Assembly (NCBI RefSeq): GCF_019633745.1
Contig: NZ_CP037968.1
Location: 1,742,789-1,806,788 of the forward strand
From: Methanofollis formosanus
GTDB taxonomy: Archaea > Halobacteriota > Methanomicrobia > Methanomicrobiales > Methanofollaceae
Reading direction: 5' to 3'
DNA: 64,000 bases
Shown here: positions 29,082 to 38,236 of the stretch, piece by piece
How positions within the stretch are numbered: the stretch's first letter is position 1
Layout of the letters: each line of letters opens with the position of its first letter
Notes under the pieces: model-generated
The model's database searches: none
Told to the model about the DNA's origin: nothing
What the model saw: only the letters and a program-made list of their open reading frames with translations
Translations under genes and position numbers: made by a program

Positions 29082-30245
29082 TCAGCCGCGGAGACGGGCC
29101 ACAAATTCGCCCATCCGCTCGACCGCGACCGAAAGATCCTCACGACTCGTGGCGTACGAACACCTGATATGGCCCTCGCCGGCCGGACCGAAGGCGCTGC
29201 CGGGCACGACCGCGACCTTCTCCTCCTTCAGGAGTTGCTCGGCAAACTCCTCGTCGGAAAGCCCGGTTGTCTTCACCGACGGGAAGGCATAGAAGGCCCC
29301 GAGAGGCATGTGACACCGCAGCCCGATCCGGTTCAGTCCCTCGACGAAGAGGTTGCGGCGGAGGCGGTACTCCCGCACCATCTCGTTTTTGTCCTCCTCA
29401 GCCTGCCGGAGGGCCGCGAGGGCCGCCACCTGGCCCATCACCGGGGCACAGAGCATCACATACTGATGGATCTTCAGGGCGGCGTCGCAGATCTCTTTGG
29501 GAGCACAGAGGTACCCGATCCTCCACCCGGTCATCGCGTAGGCCTTTGAAAAACCGTTCAGGGTGATCGTGCGCTCGCGGAGTTCCTCGATGGAGGCCGG
29601 CGAGCAGTGGGTGCCTTCATAGGTCAGTTCCGAGTAGACCTCGTCGGAGATGAGAAGGAGGTCGTGGTCCACCAGGATGTCGGCGATCGCCCGGTAGTCG
29701 CTCCTGTTCATGACCCCGCCGGTCGGGTTGTTCGGATAATTGAGCAGGATCGACTTGGTCTTCGGGGTGATCCGTTCCATCAATGCTTCGGGAGTGATCT
29801 TGAACCGGTCCTTCTCCAGACAGGGAAGAGGGACCGGGCGACCGCCTGCGAGGGTGACGCACGGGGCATAGCTGACATAAGCCGGGTCCATGACCAGGAC
29901 CTCGTCGCCGGGATCGGTGACCGCCCTGATCGCGATGTCGACTGCTTCTGAGACCCCGGTCGTGATGATGATCTCGTCCTCGGCAGAGTAGTCGGTCCCG
30001 TACCGGCGCGCGAGGTCGGCGGCAAGCGTGTCGCGCAGGGCCGGAAGCCCCTTGTTCGAGGTGTACGAGGTGACGCCCTGTTCAATCGAGTAGATCCCGG
30101 CCTCGCTGATGTTCCATGGGGTGGAATAATCGGGTTCCCCGACACCAAGGGAGATCACGTCGTCCATCCCGATGCAGAGATCGAAGAATTTTCTGATCCC
30201 CGAGGGCGGGATCTCCCGCGCCCGCTCAGATACGAAGTTGCGCAT
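29082..30245 (-). CDS. PLP-dependent aminotransferase, class I (aspartate/aromatic type)
   Basis: 387-residue fold-type I aminotransferase. Visible motifs are LGVGEPDYSTPW, YPNNPTGGVM, SDEVYSEL, and the PLP Lys in LNGFSKAYAMTGWRIGYL. This subgroup in methanogens covers aspartate, alanine or aromatic aminotransferases; specificity cannot be read. An Lrp-type regulator gene lies nine bases upstream on the same strand, which fits amino-acid control. Confidence 0.92.
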   Translation of the reverse strand: MRNFVSERAREIPPSGIRKFFDLCIGMDDVISLGVGEPDYSTPWNISEAGIYSIEQGVTSYTSNKGLPALRDTLAADLARRYGTDYSAEDEIIITTGVSEAVDIAIRAVTDPGDEVLVMDPAYVSYAPCVTLAGGRPVPLPCLEKDRFKITPEALMERITPKTKSILLNYPNNPTGGVMNRSDYRAIADILVDHDLLLISDEVYSELTYEGTHCSPASIEELRERTITLNGFSKAYAMTGWRIGYLCAPKEICDAALKIHQYVMLCAPVMGQVAALAALRQAEEDKNEMVREYRLRRNLFVEGLNRIGLRCHMPLGAFYAFPSVKTTGLSDEEFAEQLLKEEKVAVVPGSAFGPAGEGHIRCSYATSREDLSVAVERMGEFVARLRG

Positions 30246-30253
30246 GCGACACC

Positions 30254-30745
30254 TCAGAACGAGTACGGAAGGCGTTCGCCGGCGATGCGCTCGTCGTACG
30301 GCGTCCCATTCTCCTTGTAGGTCTTCATCACGAACTGGGTCGACGTCTCGTTGATCTGCTCCATGGGGGCGATGTGTTCTGAGACAAACCTGGCGACCTC
30401 CTGCATCGTCCGCCCGGTGACGAGGATGATGAAGTCGTACCTCCCTGAGACCAGACGGAGGGTCTTCACCTCTCTAAAGCGCGCGATCCGCTCGGCGATC
30501 CTGTCGTACCCGTAGTCGCGCTCTGGTGTGACTTTGAGAGCGATGATCGAGGTGACCTCACTGTCTCCTGCCTTTTCCCAGTCGATGACCGCGCAGTATT
30601 TTCTGATGACCCCTGCTGCCTCGAGGGCCCTGACCCGGTCCGCGGCCTCGTGTACAGGGAGCTCTACCATGGTCGCCAGTTCCTCGATCGGAACATGGCT
30701 GTTTTCCTCCAGGATATGGAGGACCAAACGATCTTTGTCATCCAT
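30254..30745 (-). CDS. Lrp/AsnC family transcriptional regulator
   Basis: 163 residues: an N-terminal helix-turn-helix (about 1-60, VPIEELATMVELPVHEAADR) and a C-terminal RAM/AsnC ligand domain (about 70-150, DYGYDRIAERIARFREVKTL, then GRYDFIILVTG). Such regulators sense amino acids. It sits between orc1/cdc6 and the aminotransferase with almost no spacing. The start at 30745 is preferred; the upstream in-frame ATG at 30754 overlaps the orc1 stop by four bases. Confidence 0.92.
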   Translation of the reverse strand: MDDKDRLVLHILEENSHVPIEELATMVELPVHEAADRVRALEAAGVIRKYCAVIDWEKAGDSEVTSIIALKVTPERDYGYDRIAERIARFREVKTLRLVSGRYDFIILVTGRTMQEVARFVSEHIAPMEQINETSTQFVMKTYKENGTPYDERIAGERLPYSF

Positions 30746-30750
30746 TGCAA

Positions 30751-32034
30751 TCACCGAAACGATGCCTTCAGGCGGTTGAGGTCTACCTGGGCGAGACGTT
30801 CCTCAGAAAGCCTCGGGTCTTTCGCGAGGACTTCCTGTATTTTCTTCGTGTTGCTGTCAAACCACATCTCTTTTGTCCTTCCATATCGTCCTTTCGAGAC
30901 GACGCGGGTGTTGATCACCCCGAGCATGTTCAATTCGGAGATGAGGTCGGTGATCCGCCGGTGGGTGAGCGGGTCGATGTTGACGATGCGCGAGACCTCA
31001 CGGTAGACCCTGGTCACCTCGCCGGAGGTGAAGATCTTCTTGTCCATCTCCTCCAGGAGCAGCATCGAGTACAGGACGACTTTGCTCTGGGTAGGCAGGG
31101 TCGAGATGCACTCGATCATCGAGTCGGTCTCGATCTTCTCGAGGGCCATACGGACGTGCTTCTCTTTCACCTGTTCGGCGTTCTCCCGATCCGCAAGTTC
31201 GCCGGAGACCCGGAGGAGGTCGAGGGCGCGGCGGGCGTCGCCGTGTTCCTGCGCGGCGAAGGCGGCGCAGAGCGGGATGACCCCTTCTTCGAGGCTTCCT
31301 TCGACGAAGGCCATCTCAGCGCGCTGGGCGAGGATGTCGCAGAGTTGCGGGGCGTTGTAAGGGGGGAAGACGATCTCCTCTTCGGAGAGGGAGGAGAGGA
31401 CGCGGGGGTCGAGGAAGTCGGTGAACCTGAGGTCATTGGAGATCCCGATCATCGAGACCTTGGCGCCCTGCAGGTCGGCGTTGATCCTGGTGAGGTTGTA
31501 CAGGGTCTCGTCCCCGCTTTTTTTGACGAGTTTGTCGATCTCGTCCAGGACGATGACGAGCACCCCGCCGGTTGCCTCAAGCTGGTTCTTGAGTTCGGTG
31601 TACACCTGGTCGGTCGGCCACCCGGTCATCGGGATGTGAGCGCGGGCGCGGTCACTCGCGCTGGCGTCGAGGTCCTCAAGGCTCTTGGCGATCTGCGCGA
31701 GTACGCGGTACTGGGTGTCGATCACCTCGCAGTTGAGGTGGACCACCCGGCACCCGGTCCCCACACCGGCGCCGACCTTCTCGAGTTCGCTCCCCACGTA
31801 CCGGACACACGCCGTCTTGCCGGTCCCGGTCTTCCCATAGATGAGAATGTTCGAGGGGGTCTCGTCCTTGATAGCAGGTGCGAGGATGGAAGCGATGGCA
31901 TCGATCTGGGGGCGCCTATGAGGGAGGATCTGCGGTCGGTACGAGTGCCTGAGCACCTCCCGATTCTTAAAGATCCGGTTGTTGCTGAGGAATTTTTGAA
32001 AAAGACCAAGGGGTTGATCATCGTTTTCGGCCAT
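30751..32034 (-). CDS. cdc6: ORC1-type DNA replication initiator Orc1/Cdc6
   Basis: 427-residue AAA+ initiator with Walker A IYGKTGTGKTA (about 60-70), Walker B VLVIVLDEIDKL, sensor 1 region SMIGISNDLRF, sensor 2 arginine in HGDARRALDLLR, and a C-terminal winged-helix DNA-binding domain (about 330-415). It binds origin recognition boxes and loads MCM. It is transcribed away from the origin region that starts just upstream of its ATG, the usual archaeal arrangement. The downstream lrp and aminotransferase genes may be co-transcribed. Confidence 0.96.
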   Translation of the reverse strand: MAENDDQPLGLFQKFLSNNRIFKNREVLRHSYRPQILPHRRPQIDAIASILAPAIKDETPSNILIYGKTGTGKTACVRYVGSELEKVGAGVGTGCRVVHLNCEVIDTQYRVLAQIAKSLEDLDASASDRARAHIPMTGWPTDQVYTELKNQLEATGGVLVIVLDEIDKLVKKSGDETLYNLTRINADLQGAKVSMIGISNDLRFTDFLDPRVLSSLSEEEIVFPPYNAPQLCDILAQRAEMAFVEGSLEEGVIPLCAAFAAQEHGDARRALDLLRVSGELADRENAEQVKEKHVRMALEKIETDSMIECISTLPTQSKVVLYSMLLLEEMDKKIFTSGEVTRVYREVSRIVNIDPLTHRRITDLISELNMLGVINTRVVSKGRYGRTKEMWFDSNTKKIQEVLAKDPRLSEERLAQVDLNRLKASFR

Positions 32035-32090
32035 GGTATCAACTGCAGAAGTAAGGGGTGAACACTGATCTCATGGGGGTGAGGGGATAT

Positions 32091-32114
32091 AACCCCTTTG
32101 TTTCCATTGGAGAT
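32091..32114 (-). promoter_or_regulatory. Origin recognition box (left 1)
   Basis: Minus-strand text reads CTCCAATGGAAACAAAGGGG, an ORB with one change in the dyad. It lies 57 bases upstream of the orc1/cdc6 ATG, so it may also autoregulate that gene. Confidence 0.8.
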
Positions 32115-32177
32115 ACTATATAAATATGATCTCCGGTTTCTGAGAAAGGTTCAGAAACGCCGAGATCGCGAACGATC

Positions 32178-32203
32178 ACCCCCACCCCTTTGTTTCGAGT
32201 GGA
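32178..32203 (-). promoter_or_regulatory. Origin recognition box (left 2)
   Basis: Minus-strand text TTCCACTCGAAACAAAGGGG, followed by a G-rich TGGGGGTG tail, the long-ORB form. It has the same tail as the right-hand box at 32912. Confidence 0.8.
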
Positions 32204-32211
32204 ATCAAAAG

Positions 32212-32231
32212 GAAAACAGGATCCTGTTTTC
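32212..32231. repeat. Perfect 20-bp palindrome in the origin
   Basis: A perfect inverted repeat centred on GGATCC with arms GAAAACAG / CTGTTTTC, followed by a T-run. It starts the A+T-rich stretch; it could be a protein site or a cruciform, or act as a terminator. Confidence 0.7.
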
Positions 32232-32410
32232 TTTTTTAATTGTGAAAAACAGCTTGTTGTATGGTTCGCGACTTGTACTATATATCCGATCTGATCAGAG
32301 ATCAGCGATCACGCCGATCTGACTAGATCGTGATCAGGGATCAGGGATCGGCGCGAGATATGATCGCGGATCCCACATTGGTGATGATGATGATCTGAGA
32401 TCCCGGATCC

Positions 32411-32640
32411 GGTAGAATCGGGATCAGTCGATCTCGGATCCCGGATCGGTGATCACAGATCCTCGATCAGGCAGAATCGGGATCAGTCGATCTCGGATTT
32501 CGGATCGGTGATCTCAGATCCTGGATCCGGTAGAATCAGGATCACCCGATCTTGGATCTTGAATTGGTGATCACAGATCCTCGATCAGGCAGAATCAGGA
32601 TCAGTCGATCTCGGATCGGTGATCACAGATCCCCTCGATC
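32411..32640. repeat. Four 59-bp GATC-rich tandem iterons
   Basis: Units start at 32411, 32470, 32529 and 32588, each opening with GGTAGAATC or GGCAGAATC and containing the succession GGGATCAGTCGATCTCGGAT; the last is shortened. The surrounding 32288-32880 has about 54 GATC sites by hand count against about two expected by chance. Confidence 0.8.
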
Positions 32641-32717
32641 TTCTCTGATCGTTCTTGATCCTCACCTGATCTCTTCATGATCCTCACTGGATCGGAGTTG
32701 ATCACGCTGATCGTAAA

Positions 32718-32731
32718 GGGAAACAATGGGG
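32718..32731 (+). promoter_or_regulatory. Degenerate mini-ORB
   Basis: GGGAAACAATGGGG differs from the mini-ORB core TGGAAACAAAGGGG at two positions. Confidence 0.4.
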
Positions 32732-32911
32732 AGTACAGGGGAGATCAGGGTGTGATCTCAGGGGATCCGGATCTTGGATTCGGGTTCAAATATCTTGTTT
32801 CATCTGATTATCTCCCAGGATCTTCGATAAAATGATCGGGGAGTGCCGGAGGAGATCCGGTGGCAGAAGAGCGTGATCCCTCCTCGTTTTACTCAGGTCT
32901 TCTCCGCCTTC

Positions 32912-32940
32912 GTTCCACTGGAAATAAAGGGGTGGGGGTT
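32912..32940 (+). promoter_or_regulatory. Origin recognition box (right)
   Basis: GTTCCACTGGAAATAAAGGG followed by GTGGGGGTT; opposite in orientation to the two left boxes, so the central region is bracketed by inverted ORBs. Confidence 0.8.
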
Positions 32941-33000
32941 CTTCCCTCTCCCACAAGAAGTATCTGGGGGAAAGGATCAATCTCTCACTGAGGATTCTCA

Positions 33001-33489
33001 ATGAAACCAGAACATATCAAAGAGATCGAGGTGACCGTCGCGGTGGTGACCGTCTCCTCGACGCGGACCGAGGAGACCGATACGAGCGGGAAAGCGATCC
33101 GCGATCTCCTTGAGGCCGCGGGGTATCATGTCGTCCACCGGGCGATCGTCAAGGACGACACCGCGGCGATCCGGGCCTCCCTCTTCGAGTCGCTCTCGCT
33201 GGCGGATGCCGTCATCTTCAACGGAGGGACAGGGCTGACCCCAGACGACTGCACCATCGAGGCGGTGGAACCATTCTTTGAGAAGAAGATGGAGGGGTTC
33301 GGAGAACTCTTCAGGATGCTCTCCTATGACGATATCGGGACCTCGGCCCTCCTCTCGCGCGCCGCTGCCGGTGTCGCGGGCGGAAAGGCGATCTTCTGCG
33401 TCCCGGGATCGACCGGTGCGGTCACCCTCGCCACCGAGCAGATCATCATCCCCGAACTGCTCCATATCATCTCGCACGCCCGTGGGTAG
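33001..33489 (+). CDS. moaB: Molybdenum cofactor biosynthesis protein MoaB/MogA family
   Basis: 162-residue molybdopterin-binding fold protein. It adenylylates molybdopterin before metal insertion (tungstopterin is likely in a methanogen with formylmethanofuran and formate dehydrogenases). Motifs are AVVTVSSTRTEETDTSG, the loop FNGGTGLTPDDCTIEAVEP, and FCVPGSTGAVTLATEQII. The gene reads away from the origin. Confidence 0.92.
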   Translation: MKPEHIKEIEVTVAVVTVSSTRTEETDTSGKAIRDLLEAAGYHVVHRAIVKDDTAAIRASLFESLSLADAVIFNGGTGLTPDDCTIEAVEPFFEKKMEGFGELFRMLSYDDIGTSALLSRAAAGVAGGKAIFCVPGSTGAVTLATEQIIIPELLHIISHARG

Positions 33490-33547
33490 ATCGCGTCAAT
33501 TCATTTTTTGGCTCTGTAATTTTCTCGACTCCTTTCGATCGTCAGCG

Positions 33548-34800
33548 AAAGCCGATGGCTCGTGATCAGATCGTGCCGTCTCCGATTACTGAATTTGTTC
33601 TGGTATTTCGCGAGAAGATAGGACGGGAGACGGCGACAGAGATCAACCTCCTCCCGTCCGGTTCTATCTTCGGGGTCATGAGACCGGAACGGCGTTGTGA
33701 TCGGATGTGCCGTCCTCCCCCACTGAATTTGTTCTGGTATTTCGCGAGAAGATAGGTGAGGGACGGCATGGGGTGGTGTGCTCCTCGGGGTAATGATCGC
33801 CCTCTTCCCGTCCGGGTTCTATCTTCGGGGTCATGAAACCGGGACAGCGTGATGATCCAAATATGCCGTCCCTCATCACTGAATTTTGTCTGATATTTCG
33901 CGAGAAGATAGGTGAGGGACGGCATGGGTGGTGTGCTCTTCCTCGTCCTGCTCCAATCTTCGGGGTTATGAAAATAGAACAGCGTCGTGATCAAAATGTA
34001 CCCTCCCTCATCACTGAATCTGTTCTGCCGTCTCGCGAGAAGATGGGACGGAGGATGGCACGGGGTGGAGTGCTCCTCGGAGTAATAATCGCTCCTCTCC
34101 CTTCCCGCTCCAATCTTCGGGGTCATGAGAACAGGACGGCATCGTGATCAAAATGTGCTGTCCCTCATCACTGAATATTTTCTGGTATTTCGCGAGAAGA
34201 TAGTGCGGGGGACGGCGACGGAGATCAACCTTCTCCCGTCCGGTTCTATCTTCGGGGTCATGAGAACAGGACGGCATCGTGATCAAAATGTGCCGTCCCC
34301 TCATCACTGAATCTGTTCTGCTCTCTCGTGAGAAGATAGGACGGGGGACGGCACGGGGTGGTGTGCTCCTCGGGGTAATAATCGCCCTCTTCCCATCCGG
34401 TTTCTATCTTCGGGGTCATGAGACCGGAACGGCGTTGTGATCGGATGTGCCGTCCTCCCCCACTGAATTTGTTCTGGTATTTCACGAGAAGATAGGTGAG
34501 GGACGGCATGGGGTGGTGTGCTCTTCCCCGTCCCGCTCCAATCTTCGGGGTCATGAGAACAGGACAGCGTCGTGATCAAAAAATGTGCCGTCCCTCATCA
34601 CTGAATCTGTTCTGATATTTCGCGAGAAGATGGGACGGGGGACGGCACGAATTGGTGTGCTCCTCGGGGTAATGATCGCCACTCTTCCGTCCCGCTCCAA
34701 TCTTCGGGGTCATGAGAACAGGACGGCATCGTGATCAAAATGTGCCGTCCCTCATCACCGAATTTATTCTCCCATCCCATCTTGTGAGAAGATAGCCGGT
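33548..34800. repeat. Satellite-like tandem array with two alternating unit lengths
   Basis: Nine units are marked by GAGAAGATA/G at 33612, 33746, 33902, 34037, 34194, 34330, 34486, 34624 and 34786. The spacings are 134, 156, 135, 157, 136, 156, 138 and 162, so short and long units alternate and the higher-order repeat is about 291 bp. Each unit carries two inverted repeats: GGACGGCA / TGCCGTCC, and GAAGATAGGACGGG pairing with CCCGTCC...CTATCTTC. Short ORFs inside are frame artefacts of the repeat. The array fills the gap between moaB and cgi121. Confidence 0.85.
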
Positions 34801-34893
34801 GCGGCACCTTCGGTGAAAGATGTGGGAGGCTCGGTTGTTTCACGTTTGCATCTCGAAAAAATTGGGGATTTTACAGAATAGAGTTTTCAATTA

Positions 34894-35400
34894 TTATCGG
34901 TTGATCTCGAGGAGGGCCACCCGTTCGTAGACAAGAAGCCTGATCCGTCCGCCTGCGGCCTCGAGTTCCTCCTCGGTGATCCCGAAGCGCTCCATCAACC
35001 GCTTCTGCCTGGCGGCGTCGATCTCCTCCCAGTCCTCGTCCACCCATTTGACCACTCTGGCAAGGGCCTCGGCGGCCGTGGGGGAGGGCGGGCAGAAACA
35101 GACATAGGAGCGGTTCGTCCCCTCGTGAAGCCCGATCTCGGTCCCGATCCGGCACTGTCTTGTCCCTGCGGCGTACAGGAGGGCCTCCATCTCCAGCGAC
35201 CTGGAGATCGCCCGGCCTTCCCGGCACGACCGCACCGCATGCCTCACCGCCTTCTCGACGTGCCCGCGCCCGGCCATCTCGTCGGCGTCGAAACAGATGA
35301 TATGGGTCTGGTGCGCCGCCGCAATCCCGGCCATCGTCCTGAGGAAGGCAGGCAGCGAGTCCACCTCGATGACTGCCTCCCTCACGTCACACTCATTCAT
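34894..35400 (-). CDS. KEOPS complex subunit Cgi121
   Basis: 168 residues. Cgi121 binds the tRNA 3' end for the KEOPS complex, which makes the t6A modification. The family stretch [20 protein letters not shown] followed by [18 protein letters not shown] is clear, and [15 protein letters not shown] precedes it. Cgi121 is often encoded beside hel308 in archaea, as here, with an eight-base overlap. The ATG at 35400 is preferred over an in-frame ATG at 35421. Confidence 0.85.
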   Translation of the reverse strand: MNECDVREAVIEVDSLPAFLRTMAGIAAAHQTHIICFDADEMAGRGHVEKAVRHAVRSCREGRAISRSLEMEALLYAAGTRQCRIGTEIGLHEGTNRSYVCFCPPSPTAAEALARVVKWVDEDWEEIDAARQKRLMERFGITEEELEAAGGRIRLLVYERVALLEINR

Positions 35401-37588
35401 TCTCGGTTCCTCCGAATGCACTCAACGAAGTCTGGTGTTCGCCCGGGCCCTCGGCGAGGGGTTCGTCGTCGACCGACTCCGGTTCCGGCACCTCGTCCAC
35501 CTTACCGCCGGCCTGGGCGACGACCCTGGCCGCGGTCTTCTCGCCCAGGATGGGAGTGAGTCTCCCCACGCCTGCGGTCCTGAGATCCTCGGGAGTGACA
35601 AGCCCGGCGTTGAAGAGCCTTCTTGCGCGCACCCGTCCGATCCCGCGCAGCCTGATCAGCGGGAGGAGTTCGCGTTTGATCCCGTGCTTCACCCTGATCT
35701 CCAGTTCAGCGATTGGTTTCTCGAGGTCGGGGGCGAAGAGATGCGCGAGACGCGAGGTTGCGTGGATGAGCCAGACCGCCGTCTCGACCTTGTTGTGGAT
35801 GTCGCCCGGCCCCACATTGAAGCGTTCGCAGATCATCTCATCGGTCACCTCCTCGGCCCAGTTGAGGAGGAGCATGGCGGTCTTGACGCTCTGGAAGAAG
35901 CCTTCGAGGTCGTCGTAGCCGTACGGCACGCCGGTCCAGAGGTCGTCCCGGCGCTCCGCGAGGAACCGGTCGACGACCTCGTAGTCGTCCTTGCGCAGGA
36001 AGAGGGTGAGCATGTCAGGGGTCTCGCAGAGGAGTTCGAGCACCCCGACGTCGGCGTACGCGGGCCGCAGCCTCAGCGCATCGACGACCGCTTCGGCAGT
36101 CCTCGGGTCGATGTACAATCTGGAGACGAGGGTTCCATACTCGGTTCCCTCGAGCCACTCGTCGAGTTCGTCGACCATCTCGGCCGCGATCAGGTCGTCG
36201 ATGACCCGTTCGACCGTCTCCTGAATGGTGGAACGGCGGCCCTGGTGCTCGTAGGCGTAGAAGGTCGTCTCCATAAAGCCGAGCACCTCGGTGCGGCTCC
36301 TGGCAAACCCGGTGGCGACCAGCGAGAGGATATGGGAGCGGAGGGCGTTCTCGGCATTGCACTGCGAGTGGACCTCTTCAGGCAGCGCATCGATATAGGT
36401 CTCGAAGAGATCTTCACTGTCGCTCTCGCGTTTGGCGATGAGCACCGCCTCGCCGTACGGGTCGAGGTGCGGCCGCCCGGCCCGCCCGGCCATCTGTTTG
36501 TATTCGCCGACCGGGATCCTGGCCATCCCGTTCTGGCCGAACCTCAGGTAATCGCGCACGATCACCCGCCTGGCCGGGAGGTTCAGGCCCGCAGCCAGGG
36601 TCGGGGTCGAGGAGATGACCTTGATCGCGCCTGTCCTGAACCCGTCCTCCACCTCGCGCCGCTCGGCGGCGGCGAGACCGGCGTGGTGGAAGGCCGCCCC
36701 CCCTTTCACGCACCGCGCGAGCGTCCGGCCCAGTTCGGTCGTCGCCCCCTGTTCGATCCGCTCGGCCGCCGCGTCAAGAGTGGGGTCGGAGAGTTTCAGT
36801 TTTGACGCCGCCCTCTTTGCAAAGGCCTCGGCGTTCCGCCTGCTGTTCACGAAGACCAGACACTGCCCCCCCTCGGCGACGGTATCCAGGCAGAGGTTGA
36901 GGTCGTTGTCCTTCGAGACCGCCGGCACCGCCCGGGTATGGTCCTCGAAGTGGACCGCACCCTGCCAGTAGACCCCCTCGCGCAGGTCGACCGGGCGCCA
37001 CTCACTGGTCACCAGTTCGGCGTCAAGCCAACCGGCCAGGGCACCGGGGTTCCCGACCGTGGCCGAGAGGGCGATCACCTGCATCTCCGGGTTCTTATGC
37101 CTGAGTTTGGCGATCACCATCTCGAGGGTCGCCCCCCGGTCCTCGGAACCGATGAGATGACACTCGTCCACGACCAGGAGCGTGATCTCCGCGAGCCAGG
37201 GGGCCCTGTTCCTGAGGAGAGAGTCGACCTTCTCCGAGGTCGCGACGACGATATCGTTTCTGCCCAGGTACGCGTCCCGGCGGTCCAGGTCGCCGGTCGC
37301 CACCCCGACTGAGAGGCCCTTCCCTGAGAAGTCGTCGTACTTCTCGGTGGCAAGCGCTCTGAGCGGGACGATGTACAGGCATTTGCCGCCGTCGGCCACC
37401 TGACGGTGCATCGCCATCTCCGCGACAATGGTCTTCCCGCTGGCGGTGGGGATGGCGCAAAGAAGGTTTTTGCCTTCGAAGATCCCGCGCCTGACCGCCT
37501 CCTCCTGCGGCGGGTAGAGGGCCTCGATACCCTTTGTGGTGTACGATTTTTTGAGGGGTTCCGGGATGGGGAGGTCAGTCACTTTCAT
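35393..37588 (-). CDS. hel308: ATP-dependent DNA helicase Hel308
   Basis: 731-residue superfamily 2 helicase for stalled-fork repair. Motif [16 protein letters not shown], motif [11 protein letters not shown], motif [21 protein letters not shown], and motif [21 protein letters not shown] are intact. The C-terminal part has the winged-helix, ratchet and helix-hairpin-helix region ([20 protein letters not shown]). Length is standard. An ORB-like site lies three bases upstream of the ATG. Confidence 0.96.
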   Translation of the reverse strand: MKVTDLPIPEPLKKSYTTKGIEALYPPQEEAVRRGIFEGKNLLCAIPTASGKTIVAEMAMHRQVADGGKCLYIVPLRALATEKYDDFSGKGLSVGVATGDLDRRDAYLGRNDIVVATSEKVDSLLRNRAPWLAEITLLVVDECHLIGSEDRGATLEMVIAKLRHKNPEMQVIALSATVGNPGALAGWLDAELVTSEWRPVDLREGVYWQGAVHFEDHTRAVPAVSKDNDLNLCLDTVAEGGQCLVFVNSRRNAEAFAKRAASKLKLSDPTLDAAAERIEQGATTELGRTLARCVKGGAAFHHAGLAAAERREVEDGFRTGAIKVISSTPTLAAGLNLPARRVIVRDYLRFGQNGMARIPVGEYKQMAGRAGRPHLDPYGEAVLIAKRESDSEDLFETYIDALPEEVHSQCNAENALRSHILSLVATGFARSRTEVLGFMETTFYAYEHQGRRSTIQETVERVIDDLIAAEMVDELDEWLEGTEYGTLVSRLYIDPRTAEAVVDALRLRPAYADVGVLELLCETPDMLTLFLRKDDYEVVDRFLAERRDDLWTGVPYGYDDLEGFFQSVKTAMLLLNWAEEVTDEMICERFNVGPGDIHNKVETAVWLIHATSRLAHLFAPDLEKPIAELEIRVKHGIKRELLPLIRLRGIGRVRARRLFNAGLVTPEDLRTAGVGRLTPILGEKTAARVVAQAGGKVDEVPEPESVDDEPLAEGPGEHQTSLSAFGGTENE

Positions 37589-37590
37589 AT

Positions 37591-37612
37591 AGACCCCTTT
37601 GTTTCCACTCCA
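37591..37612 (-). promoter_or_regulatory. ORB-like site at the hel308 start
   Basis: Minus-strand text GGAGTGGAAACAAAGGGGTC matches the ORB core exactly. It sits directly before the hel308 ATG, so Orc1/Cdc6 binding there could block hel308 transcription or translation-start DNA, or form a secondary origin element. The A+T-rich hel308 promoter lies at 37620-37670. Confidence 0.65.
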
Positions 37613-37688
37613 CGCTCGATCATATGTTTCCAGATCTCAAGAAATATAGAGAAATTTGTATATCTCTCTCCACCGGCAATAGTCCGGG

Positions 37689-38231
37689 TCAGTAGTAGTA
37701 CCCCAGCATGTCCTCGCGCTCCTCGCGCCGCTTCTTCTCGAGGAAGGAGAAGACCGTCTCGTGCTGGGCCCCGTTGATCAGCATCTCGATGGCGGTGCGC
37801 GCGGTCCTGAGTTTCTCGGGCATCCCGATGAGCGCCACCGTCTTCCCCTGGACCGAGATCTCGACCCCGGTCATATCCTCGATCTGCTGGCGGCCTTTCC
37901 CGGCCTTTCCGATGATCCGTCCCCGCAGGCGTTCCTGCTGTTTGGGGGAGGGATCGATCTCGGAGAGATCGATGACCTCGAGGGTCATGTCCTCGTCCTC
38001 GAAGAGGGCGAAGGCCCGTTCGGGGGAGAACCCGCGTGCAATGGCGGTGACCACGTCGGCGGCCCGCAGCACCCCGAAGGCGTCTTCACCTTCGATGAAG
38101 ACGTCACCCTCGTCGCTGTCGATCCTGATGGCGCTCCCGGTCTGCTCTTCGATCTTTCTCTTTATGGCTCCTCTTTTTCCGATGAGGGCGCCGATCCGTC
38201 GTGCTCCGATCCTGATCTCCTGTACAGTCAT
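37689..38231 (-). CDS. KH-domain RNA-binding protein (archaeal Dim2/Krr1-like)
   Basis: 180 residues with two KH domains (about 1-75, GARRIGALIGKRGAIKRKIE; about 85-165, RGRIIGKAGKGRQQIEDMTG). Each has the GxxG loop. The family works in small-subunit rRNA maturation and is regularly next to RIO1, as here (five-base gap). The start at 38231 is preferred; the in-frame ATG at 38240 overlaps the rio1 stop. Confidence 0.9.
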   Translation of the reverse strand: MTVQEIRIGARRIGALIGKRGAIKRKIEEQTGSAIRIDSDEGDVFIEGEDAFGVLRAADVVTAIARGFSPERAFALFEDEDMTLEVIDLSEIDPSPKQQERLRGRIIGKAGKGRQQIEDMTGVEISVQGKTVALIGMPEKLRTARTAIEMLINGAQHETVFSFLEKKRREEREDMLGYYY

Positions 38232-38236
38232 ATGTA

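Larger units (their letters stand above)
32085..32945. other. Probable chromosomal replication origin (oriC)
   Basis: This gene-free stretch between orc1/cdc6 and moaB has all the parts expected of an archaeal origin. Two ORB sites in minus orientation lie at the left (32091, 32178) and one in plus orientation at the right (32912). Between them are an A+T-rich, palindrome-containing stretch (32207-32290) that could unwind, and a GATC-packed region with four 59-bp iterons (32411-32640). A degenerate mini-ORB lies at 32718. Origin function is inferred from the boxes and the neighbouring initiator gene. Confidence 0.85.

Noticed and set aside
30745-32061. 438-residue plus-strand ORF over orc1/cdc6
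   Set aside because: Shadow of the initiator gene; composition is acidic low-complexity.
34125-34310. Short ORFs in the satellite array as small proteins
   Set aside because: They have no ribosome-binding site and change frame with each unit.
33548-34800. CRISPR array or repeat-protein gene
   Set aside because: Units are 130-160 bp and similar along their whole length, without distinct spacers, and no cas genes are near; the ORFs inside shift frame from unit to unit.
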